Shown: positions 17,246 through 25,678 of the stretch, piece after piece | Position numbering within the stretch: the stretch's first letter is position 1 | Layout: the number at the start of each line of letters is the position of its first letter | Source of the DNA: an uncultured Prevotellaceae bacterium | GTDB taxonomy: Bacteria > Bacteroidota > Bacteroidia > Bacteroidales > Muribaculaceae | Length of the DNA: 64,000 nucleotides | Reading direction: 5' to 3' | Assembly (NCBI GenBank): GCA_905210415.1 | Contig: CAJLWM010000003.1 | Span: 7,140 to 71,139 of the forward strand | The notes under the pieces: model-generated | Databases searched by the model: none | What the model saw: only the letters and a program-made list of their open reading frames with translations | Told to the model about the DNA's origin: nothing | Program-made: the position numbers and the translations under genes

Positions 17246-17363
17246 TTATCTATCGAAACATTCCGAATCATAGAGCCTGCCTTTTCGGGCAAACCATTAA
17301 CCATATAATCGCAGTTACAGCGAGATTTCTTTTTATACTGGGCTACCGAAGCCCAATTTGGGA

Positions 17364-18665
17364 TTAAAGACCGAATGCGGCCTTCACGCTATCAACATAG
17401 TCGAGCTTCTCCCAAGTGAAGAGTTCCACCTCAACATCGATGCTCGTTGCACCATTGTAGCGCGAAGTGAAGTGCTTCACCACAGTGCGTGGCTCACGAC
17501 CCATGTGACCATACGCAGCGGTTTCCTCATAGATAGGAGCACGAAGCTTCAAGCGCTTCTCAATGCCATAAGGGGTCATATCGAACAATTCGTTTAGACG
17601 GTCGGCAATCTCTTGGTCGGTCATATTCACATGGCTTGTGCCGTAGGTGTTAACGAAGAAGCTAACAGGACGAGCCACACCGATGGCGTAAGCCACCTGC
17701 ACGAGCATCTCATCAGCAACGCCTGCTGCCACAGCATTCTTTGCCACGTGGCGAGCAGCATAGGCTGCCGAACGGTCAACCTTACTTGGGTCCTTACCAG
17801 AGAACGCGCCACCACCGTGTGCGCCACGGCCACCATAGGTGTCAACAATAATCTTGCGACCAGTGAGACCGGTGTCGCCGTTAGGGCCACCAATCACAAA
17901 CTTGCCGGTTGGATTGACGTGATAGATAATCTTGTCGTCGAAGAGTGCTTGAATGTCGGCTGGTAACGACGCCTTAACGCGTGGCATAAGGATGTACTTC
18001 ACATCACTATATATATTGTCGAGCATTATCTTGTCGGCACGCTTCTGTGCTGCCACAGTGTCGTTGATAGGATCAACAAACTCATCGTGCTGTGTGCTCA
18101 CCACGATAGTGTGGATGCGCACTGGCTTGTGAGTTTCGCCATCATACTCCACAGTCACTTGGCTCTTTGAGTCAGGACGCAAATATGTCATCAACTTACC
18201 TTCGCGGCGAATGTTGGCCAATTCCACCAAGATACGGTGCGAAAGGTCGAGTGTGAGCGGCATCAAATTAGGCGTCTCGCTGCAAGCATAGCCAAACATC
18301 ATACCTTGGTCGCCAGCGCCCTGCTCTTCGGCAGTCTCGCGCACCACGCCCTGGTTGATATCGCCACTTTGCTCATGAATAGCCGAAAGCACGCCGCACG
18401 AAGCGCCGTCGAATTTATAATCTGCCTTGTTGTAGCCAATACGGTTGATCACGCCACGAGTAACATCCATAAGGTCGATATACGCCTCAGAGCGCACCTC
18501 ACCGGCAATCACCACCTGACCAGTGGTTACCATTGTTTCTACTGCCACCTTCGAATCCTTGTCGTAGGCGAGTAACTTGTCGAGAATAGCATCAGAGATT
18601 TGGTCAGCCACTTTGTCTGGATGACCTTCTGAAACAGATTCTGAAGTAAATAAATAATTCTTCAT
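17364..18665 (-). CDS. metK: S-adenosylmethionine synthetase
   Basis: A 433-residue methionine adenosyltransferase that makes SAM from methionine and [24 protein letters not shown] (about 8-28) and the P-loop-like [16 protein letters not shown] region are intact, as is [12 protein letters not shown]. Length is slightly longer than in E. coli, as usual in Bacteroidota. A leader of about 150 nt carries a SAM-II-like aptamer, so the gene is probably repressed by its own product. The duplicated block and a short RNA follow its stop. Confidence 0.96.
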   Translation of the reverse strand: MKNYLFTSESVSEGHPDKVADQISDAILDKLLAYDKDSKVAVETMVTTGQVVIAGEVRSEAYIDLMDVTRGVINRIGYNKADYKFDGASCGVLSAIHEQSGDINQGVVRETAEEQGAGDQGMMFGYACSETPNLMPLTLDLSHRILVELANIRREGKLMTYLRPDSKSQVTVEYDGETHKPVRIHTIVVSTQHDEFVDPINDTVAAQKRADKIMLDNIYSDVKYILMPRVKASLPADIQALFDDKIIYHVNPTGKFVIGGPNGDTGLTGRKIIVDTYGGRGAHGGGAFSGKDPSKVDRSAAYAARHVAKNAVAAGVADEMLVQVAYAIGVARPVSFFVNTYGTSHVNMTDQEIADRLNELFDMTPYGIEKRLKLRAPIYEETAAYGHMGREPRTVVKHFTSRYNGATSIDVEVELFTWEKLDYVDSVKAAFGL

Positions 18666-18684
18666 TTTTCCAATTTGTTTTAAA

Positions 18685-18701
18685 GTGGAAAAACGCTAAA
18701 A
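18685..18701 (-). promoter_or_regulatory. Candidate expression platform of the metK riboswitch
   Basis: In the RNA this segment reads UUUUAGCGUUUUUCCAC. It can pair with GUGGAAAAA in the 5' strand of the aptamer and with GCUAAAA in its 3' part. Pairing here would exclude the ligand-bound fold, as expected for a switching strand just before the start codon. Confidence 0.5.
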
Positions 18702-18734
18702 TTCAATAAGCAATCTGGATTGTTGTAGTATCGA

Positions 18735-18791
18735 GGATTGCAGTTTTAGCATTTTTTAATGTGGTTGCAAGCAGCCAAATTTTTCCACATA
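18735..18791 (-). promoter_or_regulatory. SAM-II-like riboswitch aptamer upstream of metK
   Basis: On the minus strand a TGTGG/CCACA stem encloses a 20-nt loop containing AUUUGGCUGCUUGCAA, followed by UAAAAAAUGCUAAAAC. This resembles the SAM-II aptamer as I remember it (AUUU..C.G..UUGCAA loop, then GAUAAAU...GCUAAAA). The location before metK fits. The 3' pseudoknot strand is less clear than in the classic alphaproteobacterial example. Confidence 0.55.
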
Positions 18792-18819
18792 GGTTAGTAA
18801 TATTTGTTTTTTGGGACTG

Positions 18820-18827
18820 CAAAGTTA
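18820..18827 (-). promoter_or_regulatory. metK promoter -7 box
   Basis: TAACTTTG on the minus strand, about 155 bases before the start codon, which gives a leader that contains the whole aptamer. Confidence 0.55.
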
Positions 18828-18918
18828 CTGCTTTTTCCCATTTCTTGCAATAGCACACCCATTCTTTACCATAATTATTTTTGTTTCAGGCGAAAAAGGC
18901 CTTTTACACCCACACAAC

Positions 18919-18982
18919 AAAAAAACACCTCGTGCCAGCCATCAGGATGGGTTTCCACCCTCTTTGACGACTGGCACGAGCC
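18919..18982 (-). terminator. Terminator after asnA
   Basis: A 10-bp perfect stem CTCGTGCCAG/CTGGCACGAG (18929-18938 and 18971-18980) around a 32-nt loop with an inner GGGT/ACCC pairing. On the minus strand T7 follows. It separates asnA from the metK promoter. Confidence 0.7.
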
Positions 18983-19022
18983 ACACTAAAAAAATTCTAA
19001 CTTTTTTATTCCGATCAGGAAA

Positions 19023-19061
19023 ACCCAATTCGAGCATTAGGGCTTGACAGAATTTCGGAAT
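19023..19061. repeat. Palindromic repeat fragment J (left end only)
   Basis: ACCCAATTCGAGCATTAGGG and the following 18 bases match the left end of the family. The rest is missing, next to the asnA stop. Confidence 0.65.
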
Positions 19062-19067
19062 GAAACA

Positions 19068-20102
19068 TCACATCAGCAAGATGCCGTGCTTGCGGCACTC
19101 TTCCACTTGGCTCTCTGGCCAGATGCTGGCTTGAACCTCGCCGATATGCGCTTTCTGCAACAAGAACATGCACAAACGGCTCTGCCCGATGCCTCCGCCG
19201 ATAGAATAAGGCAGTTCGCCCGACATGAGCATCTTGTGGAAACCCAACTGCAAACGTTCCTCACAGCCACGCAAGCGCAATTGCTTCACGAGGCTTTCCT
19301 CGCTCACACGCACGCCCATCGACGATAGTTCAAACGGCGTCTCAAGCACGCTATCCCAAAATATCAGGTCGCCATTCAGTCCGTAGAAACCGTCTTCGTT
19401 CTCAGAAATCCAATCGTCGTAGTCGGGAGCGCGTCCGTCGTGCGGCTCGCCATTGCTCAGAGGATTGCCTATACCAATCACAAACACCGCACCATATTTC
19501 TTAGCAATCCTTGCCTCGCGCTCCTTGACATCGCAATCAGGAAACATCTGCAATAATTCTTCGCTATGAATAAACGTCACTTTCTCAGGCAAACGAGGAG
19601 TGATGTGAGGAAATCTCTCGTATATCGCCCATTCGGTTTCGCGCACGGCGCCATATGTCTTCTCCACCGTTTTCCTCAGATAATCGAGCGTGCGGTCGGC
19701 TCGGCATATCGTCTGCTCCCAGTCCCATTGGTCAACGTAGAGCGAATGCAGGTTGTCGAGATCCTCAAAGGTGCGGATGGCATTCATATCGGTATATAGT
19801 CCATAGCCAGGTGCAATGTCGTAAGCGCCAAGTTTCATTCTTTTCCACTTAGCCAACGAGTGCACCACTTCGGCGCGGCGGCCTTCCATAGCATCTATCT
19901 GAAACGACACGGCATGCTCCACGCCATTGAGGTCGTCGTTGATACCCGTTCCGCTGAGCACAAACAGTGGGGCTGTGACACGGCGCAGATTGAGCGCAGC
20001 AGCAAGCTTGGCCTGAAACGTATCTTTGATTTTCTTGATTGCCACCTCGGTGGTTTCTGGCAGAAGTTTCTGCTTATACTTCTTAGGGATTATCAGTGTC
20101 AT
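19068..20102 (-). CDS. asnA: Aspartate-ammonia ligase (asparagine synthetase A)
   Basis: A 344-residue class II-synthetase-fold enzyme making asparagine from aspartate, ammonia and ATP. Family blocks are visible: LSGTGINDDLNGVE near 50-63, DQWDWEQ near 125, and GGGIGQSRLCMFLL near 307-320 in the C-terminal nucleotide site. Length matches AsnA. It is a single gene with a terminator downstream and a 346-bp region shared with the divergent symporter upstream. Confidence 0.94.
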   Translation of the reverse strand: MTLIIPKKYKQKLLPETTEVAIKKIKDTFQAKLAAALNLRRVTAPLFVLSGTGINDDLNGVEHAVSFQIDAMEGRRAEVVHSLAKWKRMKLGAYDIAPGYGLYTDMNAIRTFEDLDNLHSLYVDQWDWEQTICRADRTLDYLRKTVEKTYGAVRETEWAIYERFPHITPRLPEKVTFIHSEELLQMFPDCDVKEREARIAKKYGAVFVIGIGNPLSNGEPHDGRAPDYDDWISENEDGFYGLNGDLIFWDSVLETPFELSSMGVRVSEESLVKQLRLRGCEERLQLGFHKMLMSGELPYSIGGGIGQSRLCMFLLQKAHIGEVQASIWPESQVEECRKHGILLM

Positions 20103-20448
20103 ATTGCTAATGTTTTATTGTTTTTAGTTTCATTTATTACTTTCACAAGGGCAAAGATAATACATTTTTCTATTACATAAACAATTTTACTATTATTTTG
20201 TAATTATTTTCCTGCTTTTGTTTACATTTTGCCGTTTCGCAGTCTTTTTCGCTTTAAAAAAGTCACTATTTCTTCCGTTATCGTTACCATAATGGTCCAC
20301 TTTAGTCCCATAGTTTTTTATTTCCAAATTTTTATTACTACCTTTGCAATCACGTTAAACCAAAAGTCCGGCTCTTGACATTAAAGTATGCAGACACGTA
20401 AGGCATGGGCTTAACAAATCAAGTATATAAATATATAAAGGATTAAAG
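20103..20448. other. Divergent region asnA/symporter
   Basis: It holds the symporter promoter (20339-20346). The leader of about 95 nt after it contains no riboswitch I recognise. AT-rich sequence at 20140-20280 presumably serves asnA. Confidence 0.5.
20339..20346 (+). promoter_or_regulatory. Promoter -7 box of the AGCS symporter
   Basis: TACCTTTG, about 103 bases before the ATG. Confidence 0.5.
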
Positions 20449-21807
20449 ATGGAGAAATTTTTTTACACACTTCAGTACGCGTTATCTACAGTCACTGACT
20501 TTGTATGCGGTTACCCACTCTTCATTTGGTTGATTGGAGGTGGATTATTTCTATTTATATATTCTGGCTGCGTGCCTTTGCGCTACACGCGCCGCGCCAT
20601 CCACTCCTTGCGCGGCAAGCAGACAGGCGAAGGCCAGATAAGCAGTTTTCAGGCATTGATGAGTGCCATCAGCAGCACCGTGGGCTTGGGCAACATTGCC
20701 GGCGTGGCTATCGCTATCGCTATGGGTGGCCCTGGCGCAATATTCTGGATGTGGGTGAGCGCACTCTTCGGTATGGCTACCAAATTTTTCGAGGGCACTC
20801 TCGCCATTATGTATAAAGGTAAGGACAACAAGGGCAATGTGCAGGGCGGACCGATGTACGTCCTCACCGAGGGAATCAGCCCTCGCCTTAAGCCCCTTGC
20901 AAAATTTTTCTGTGCAGTAGCCATGATTGGCTGCCTCTGCGTGATGCAAGCCAACCAGCTCACCGAGTCGCTGATTACTGTGATCACCGAACCATACCTT
21001 CACCTCGAGAACACTTGGCAACTGCGTGGCATCATCGGTGTGATTATCGTGATTCCGGTGGCGGCAGTGATGCTCGGCGGCATCACTCGCATTTCTCATA
21101 TTGCCACCAAGATTGTTCCTCTCATGGTGTCGCTCTACTTCTTGCTTGTGGGCGTTGCCATAGTGATGAACATTGATTTGCTACCACAAGTGTTTGCCGA
21201 CATATTCCACGGCGCATTCAATCTTGATGCTGGCATCGGCGCACTGGCAGGCGTGGCAATTATCGGTGCACGCCGCGCAATGTATGTCAACGAAGCCGGT
21301 GTGGGTACTGCTACTCTGATGCACGGTGCAAGCAAGAATGCCGAACCTGTGCGCGAGGGTCTTGTGGCAATGCTCGGCCCTGCCATCGACTCAGGTCTTG
21401 TGTGCACTCTCACTGCCATACCTATCCTTATGGCTCGCAACTATCTTGACGTGGAGGGCATCAAGGGCTTGTATATTGCTTTAGGCGCATTCGGCACACT
21501 GATTCCTCACGTCGGACAATACCTGCTGATGATTAACGTGCTGTTCTTCGCATTCTCAACAATGTTCTCATATAGCTACTACGGCACAAAGTGTACTGGC
21601 TACCTCTTCGGTGTGGAAAACGGCAAATACTACGAATACTTCTATCTGGCAATGATTGTGGTTTCATGCATCGTCACCCTCGACACCGTGGTGGCTGTGA
21701 TGGACCTCGCATTTGCGCTGATGTCTATCCCTACGATGTTCGCGTTGCTACGCTTGGCGCCAGTGGTTCGTCGCGAGGCAAAGAAGTATTTCTCAAGCAA
21801 TAAGTAA
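20449..21807 (+). CDS. Sodium:alanine (AGCS family) symporter
   Basis: A 452-residue inner-membrane amino-acid transporter with about ten hydrophobic helices. The family signature is SSTVGLGNIAGVAIAIAMGGPGAIFWMW near residues 78-105, with GARRAMYVNEAGVGTA near 280. It imports alanine or glycine with Na+. Length is normal for AGCS. It is a single gene with its own promoter and a strong terminator. The exact substrate cannot be told from sequence. Confidence 0.93.
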   Translation: MEKFFYTLQYALSTVTDFVCGYPLFIWLIGGGLFLFIYSGCVPLRYTRRAIHSLRGKQTGEGQISSFQALMSAISSTVGLGNIAGVAIAIAMGGPGAIFWMWVSALFGMATKFFEGTLAIMYKGKDNKGNVQGGPMYVLTEGISPRLKPLAKFFCAVAMIGCLCVMQANQLTESLITVITEPYLHLENTWQLRGIIGVIIVIPVAAVMLGGITRISHIATKIVPLMVSLYFLLVGVAIVMNIDLLPQVFADIFHGAFNLDAGIGALAGVAIIGARRAMYVNEAGVGTATLMHGASKNAEPVREGLVAMLGPAIDSGLVCTLTAIPILMARNYLDVEGIKGLYIALGAFGTLIPHVGQYLLMINVLFFAFSTMFSYSYYGTKCTGYLFGVENGKYYEYFYLAMIVVSCIVTLDTVVAVMDLAFALMSIPTMFALLRLAPVVRREAKKYFSSNK

Positions 21808-21824
21808 AAACACACATAACACTC

Positions 21825-21862
21825 AAGGGCGGTGCCACTATCACAGTGACGCCGCCCTTTTT
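21825..21862 (+). terminator. Terminator after the symporter
   Basis: A GC-rich stem AAGGGCGG/CCGCCCTT continuing with GTGCCACT/AGTGACGC-type pairs, followed by T5. Confidence 0.8.
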
Positions 21863-23306
21863 CATCGAATTAATCGAAGTTTTCGGTCACGCATCTGCAC
21901 AAACGATGCGAAAGTAAGTATCAAATCGCTTATGGCGATTTCACCGTTGTCCACCTCACTTTCATATAGTCGGGTGGAGTTTGTACCCTGCTGATGTCGG
22001 CCCTGAAGCGACCCGTTCACACCCGACACATATTCAAACAGCTTCATCTGCAGATTTATCATCTCGTAGGCGCCAAGATTGCTGGCATTGCCCACTATCT
22101 GCTCTGGCTTGGCATCGCTGTCGCGCTCAGAGAATGGCAACACTCCGTCGGCCGACGCCCACACCTTGCGTATGTCGCGCCATGTGAATCCCTCTGGCAT
22201 CGAGTCTACGGGAAATAACAGCACTCCCTTGGCTGATGTCTTCATCATGTGGTCGAGCATCGTGATAAGCCGATTCACGAATTTCTGTTGGCAATCACAT
22301 CTTCCACCAGCGAGTGTATCTCGCCATCGATCATCGGATACATTTTCACCATATACGGGTGGCTGCCGTGGCGATATGGCGTGCGGTAATGGCTTAGCAA
22401 ATCGCCCATCGGCGAAAACCATCGGCAATGCCACTCCTTTGCGATATCCCATCGCGTTGCCACGCCCTTGTCGGCTTCCATACGCCTTGCCTCGGCGCTT
22501 CGATAAGGCACCACTATCAATTGGGCATCACTTAGGCAATGGCACACAAGCACCTCGCAACTCTCAAGCGTCCAAACTTCTATGGCTCGACATCTGTCGC
22601 CCTCAGCTCGCCAAAAATCCACTCCGCCGGGCGAATTTGCGCCAATTGCTGCGATGAAATCGTCGCCCCGCCTGTCAACGTCCGCCCCATAGATGCGGCG
22701 GATAGTCTCGGCCCTACCACGGTCGCCTCGCGCCACCTTTCGCAGCAGGTCTGCCACATTCAAGTCGTGCAACTGCCCCACAATCTCGTCATCATAAGCC
22801 CGCGCATCCACCATCCTGTTCATAAAGAACTTATCAAGGTTGACATTGTCCACTCGCACGGATTCACCGAAGATTTCGCTATCCACATCTATGCGCTGCA
22901 CCACGCACCCCGATATCAGGAATTCCTCCAGCGCGCGGCTATCCAACTCGTCGAGCATATTGCTTTTATACACGTTTTCAACGGATTTATCGCATTTTTC
23001 GGTCATTCGCTTCGTGCGATACCTACCTATCACGGTCTTCACCATCTGGCGAATCAGATTGTTGGTAATGGGTTGGCAACCACGGTTTCGCATATTCTCG
23101 GCTTCGGTGATTGCATTGCCCAATTCATCGGTCATAATGTCGCCCCACTGCCGCCCATAGGTGTACGCCTTATTCCTATTTCGATTGTCTCGGAAAGCAC
23201 TTCCGGCAAGCCATGCTTTATACGCAGCCTGAAGCACCCTCAAATCCTCGCCCGTGGCTACACACGGCACATTCTCCAATTTGTGTTTTTTCATGGTATC
23301 ATTCAT
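21862..23306 (-). pseudogene. Phage portal protein, frameshifted
   Basis: Two overlapping frames together encode about 480 residues of a portal-like protein. The N-terminal part (stop at 22275) has YTYGRQWGD and ITNNLIRQMVKTVIGRYR. The remainder continues in another frame from about 22300 with QQKFVNRLITMLDHMMK and GAYEMINLQMKLFEYVSGVNGSLQG. A single-base deletion near 22290 explains the break. Portal proteins form the DNA gate of phage heads; here it is a relic. The M15 peptidase and holin genes upstream on the same strand come from the same prophage. Assignment as portal rests on general family resemblance. Confidence 0.7.
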
Positions 23307-23321
23307 TTTTTATTTCGTTAG

Positions 23322-23505
23322 ACCCAGTTCGGTCATTAGGGCTTGGAAGGATTTCGGAATTTTAGAAGCGCAGATTTTGATTGCTTTTTAACGAGTAATA
23401 GCAAGCTATTGCGAATTAAAAACAAACAAAAGATGCCTTATAAAAACCGAAAGACTCCAAGCAGTATAAAAATCTTACAATTACGGCCTAATGGCCGATT
23501 TGGGT
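23322..23505. repeat. Palindromic repeat copy E
   Basis: A 184-bp family member inserted between the portal and endolysin relics. Its right end forms the last codons of the M15 peptidase gene. Flanks TAG and TAA. Confidence 0.85.
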
Positions 23506-23892
23506 TAAATATTCTCGCCTATGCCTCGACGAATACGACACATGTATCCAAGCATAGCCGTGCTCATTGATGGCTTGATCGATGGGCAAGCGCAGTCGCT
23601 TTAGCGTTCGCCACAGATTGATGTTGCCATCCCTTGTGCCAGTAGTAATGTCGGCGGCCTCACCCTTTAGGTGCTGACTAGTTTTCACGCCGCCCACCAT
23701 CGCATTCAGCCGCGGGCTGCGATAACCGCTGTTGACATATATCGGCATCCCTAATGCCTCGCGCAGCGGATCAAGCACATTCTCCGCCAGCCTGCGAAGC
23801 GCGTCCACCGCGGCGGCATCAGGCGTATTGTCGATTCCCAGACACGCAGCCGTGGGAGAATCGACGAATTCCTTCAATTTAAAGTGTTTCAT
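23488..23892 (-). CDS. M15-family peptidase (phage endolysin-like)
   Basis: A 134-residue D-Ala-D-Ala carboxypeptidase-type domain. Zinc ligands and active-site residues are in SGYRSPRLN, SQHLKGEAADI and WIHVSY. Small proteins of this type serve as endolysins in Bacteroidales prophages. The stop of the holin gene overlaps its ATG by four bases (ATGA), so it was translated as a lysis pair. The last codons (LTQIGH) and the stop come from repeat copy E, which probably replaced a few original C-terminal residues. The catalytic core is intact, so activity is possible. Confidence 0.85.
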   Translation of the reverse strand: MKHFKLKEFVDSPTAACLGIDNTPDAAAVDALRRLAENVLDPLREALGMPIYVNSGYRSPRLNAMVGGVKTSQHLKGEAADITTGTRDGNINLWRTLKRLRLPIDQAINEHGYAWIHVSYSSRHRREYLTQIGH

Positions 23893-24344
23893 AGTTTCTT
23901 TTGCAATTTATTTAATAGTTCTTTATCGTTGATTTTCTGCAGTGCGGCAAGCATCATCGAGGCGGCCTTTGCCATATCATTCTGCGTCTTTTGCTCGGCT
24001 TTCTCATAGATACTTTTCACCTCAATAGCCGCTATTCCCAAAGCGCCAAACACCGTAAACACAGGCAGAATCGGCGCATTCCACTGGCAAGCCACCCTCA
24101 CATAGCACATCAACCCGAGCTGCATGGCATCCACCACCGTGAGCGACAACATCACGTTGTAATACTGCCCCAGTTTTGCCACCGTTCGTCGCAACGCCTC
24201 ACTGCGGCGGGCTTCTCCTCGTTGCCGAGCCTTACGGATGCCGCTCCACAGGTCGGCAAGAACCGCCATCAGCACTAGCAAATATTCCGTAACCACCACT
24301 ACGCCGGCAAGCGCCAAGCGCATCATTTCATCTGTGTTTTCCAT
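23889..24344 (-). CDS. Phage holin family protein
   Basis: About 151 residues from the Met at 24344 (a longer start at 24383 is less likely). Hydrophobic helices are near residues 8-32 and 75-115, separated by a basic loop, with a charged C-terminal helix. The layout and its place directly before an M15 endolysin are those of Bacteroidales phage holins. It is part of the prophage relic; no phage replication or integration genes are present in the window. Confidence 0.75.
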   Translation of the reverse strand: MENTDEMMRLALAGVVVVTEYLLVLMAVLADLWSGIRKARQRGEARRSEALRRTVAKLGQYYNVMLSLTVVDAMQLGLMCYVRVACQWNAPILPVFTVFGALGIAAIEVKSIYEKAEQKTQNDMAKAASMMLAALQKINDKELLNKLQKKL

Positions 24345-24461
24345 TGTTTTATTCGATTTTTCCGCAAAATTACCTCTCAGCAATTAGCACCGAAGCATCA
24401 AAAAATCCCCACGCTCTGTTTTCCAATATCACAAAAAGTCCCTATCATATAATTTTTTCTT

Positions 24462-24469
24462 ATCTTTGT
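24462..24469 (+). promoter_or_regulatory. -7 box of the serine hydrolase
   Basis: TATCTTTG, 24 bases before the ATG at 24494. Confidence 0.55.
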
Positions 24470-24493
24470 AAATCACAAAATCACCCTACGCAC

Positions 24494-25648
24494 ATGAAAA
24501 AATTAGTAGCATTTCTTCTCACAATCGTGCTTACCACAAGCCATTACACAGCTGCCGAATCTACGGAATTGCCAAAAAACTTCGATGAATGCGCATTCCA
24601 GAGCGACATTCGCGACATGATGGACTCGCTCAACGTGGTGGGCCTAAGCCTCGCCGTGGTGAAGGACAACAAGATTGTTTACACTCACGCTTTCGGCCAC
24701 AAGGACCTCAACACTTTGCAACCTCTCACCACAAACACCATTTTCAGAATAGCCTCTATTTCTAAATCTTTTGTGGCAACGGCTATCATGACACTGGTGG
24801 ATGCCGGCAAACTGACACTCGACACCGACGCTTCCACTCTGCTCAACTTCCCGCTACGCAACCCAAACCACCCCGACAACCCTATCACCGTGGGCATGCT
24901 TCTCTCTCACACAAGCAGCATCAACGACTCGGAAGGCTACTATATCTCTTACGACTGCATCAACCCTGTCACCAACCCCAACTGGCGCAAGTGCTACAAC
25001 ACTTATGCGCCTGGCACAGGTTATGAATATTGCAATCTCAATTTCAACTTACTCGGCATCATCATCGAGAAACTGAGCGGCGAACGGTTTGACCACTACG
25101 TTGAACATCACATCCTTAATCCACTCGAAATCACCGGTAGTTTTTGTGTAAATTCGGTCGACCGCAATCGTTGCGCCATGCTTTATGCTTGGGACGGCAA
25201 ACAATTTGAGGCTCAACCGCAAGCCTACAAAATCATCGATAATCTCGACGATTACCAGATGGAGGTTACCACCGTGCGCATGTCGCCTGCGGGTGGCATG
25301 AAAATCACCGCTCCCGACCTCGCAAAATATATGCTCATGCACATGAATTACGGAAAAAGCCCGATTAATTCGAAGCGAATCATCTCGCAATCAAGTGCTA
25401 AAGCAATGCAAGCCGACCACACGCCCACGGCCGAGCACTATGGATTGGCGCTCGAAAAAACCGATGAATACGTGAATGGCGTGAAACTCACCGGCCACAC
25501 CGGCGGCGCCTACGGCTTAACAAGCGCAATGTTTTTCAACCCCGACAAGCACTACGGTTTTGTGGTGATTTGCAACGGTTCGCGCCGCGGCCACCAAGTG
25601 CTCATCGACTCGCAATCTACTATGTATCGCCATTTTATCGCCGAATAA
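24494..25648 (+). CDS. Secreted serine hydrolase, beta-lactamase/PBP4* family
   Basis: A 384-residue class C beta-lactamase-fold protein. The ATG at 24494 yields a clean signal peptide (about 1-20), and an upstream in-frame ATG at 24344 is not credible because it lies before the promoter. Catalytic SxxK is SISK in RIASISKSFVA, with Tyr-x-Asn in YEYCNLNF and a C-terminal HTGG in KLTGHTGGAYG. Such proteins act as periplasmic esterases, D-peptidases or muropeptide hydrolases. The substrate is unknown. It may share a transcript with aroA, 30 bases downstream. Confidence 0.88.
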   Translation: MKKLVAFLLTIVLTTSHYTAAESTELPKNFDECAFQSDIRDMMDSLNVVGLSLAVVKDNKIVYTHAFGHKDLNTLQPLTTNTIFRIASISKSFVATAIMTLVDAGKLTLDTDASTLLNFPLRNPNHPDNPITVGMLLSHTSSINDSEGYYISYDCINPVTNPNWRKCYNTYAPGTGYEYCNLNFNLLGIIIEKLSGERFDHYVEHHILNPLEITGSFCVNSVDRNRCAMLYAWDGKQFEAQPQAYKIIDNLDDYQMEVTTVRMSPAGGMKITAPDLAKYMLMHMNYGKSPINSKRIISQSSAKAMQADHTPTAEHYGLALEKTDEYVNGVKLTGHTGGAYGLTSAMFFNPDKHYGFVVICNGSRRGHQVLIDSQSTMYRHFIAE

Positions 25649-25678
25649 CGCGATTTAATCGAAGAATTTTAGCAAATT

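Larger units (their letters stand above)
16740..17345. repeat. Duplicated intergenic block, copy 2 (interrupted by copy D)
   Basis: Sister of 12640-13058 in the same orientation, ending just past the metK stop. The block is split at 17060-17245 by a palindromic element. It carries the second copy of the short RNA unit. Confidence 0.85.

Noticed and set aside
20347-20448. Riboswitch in the AGCS symporter leader
   Set aside because: The roughly 100-nt leader shows no glycine, lysine or other aptamer core that I can recognise.
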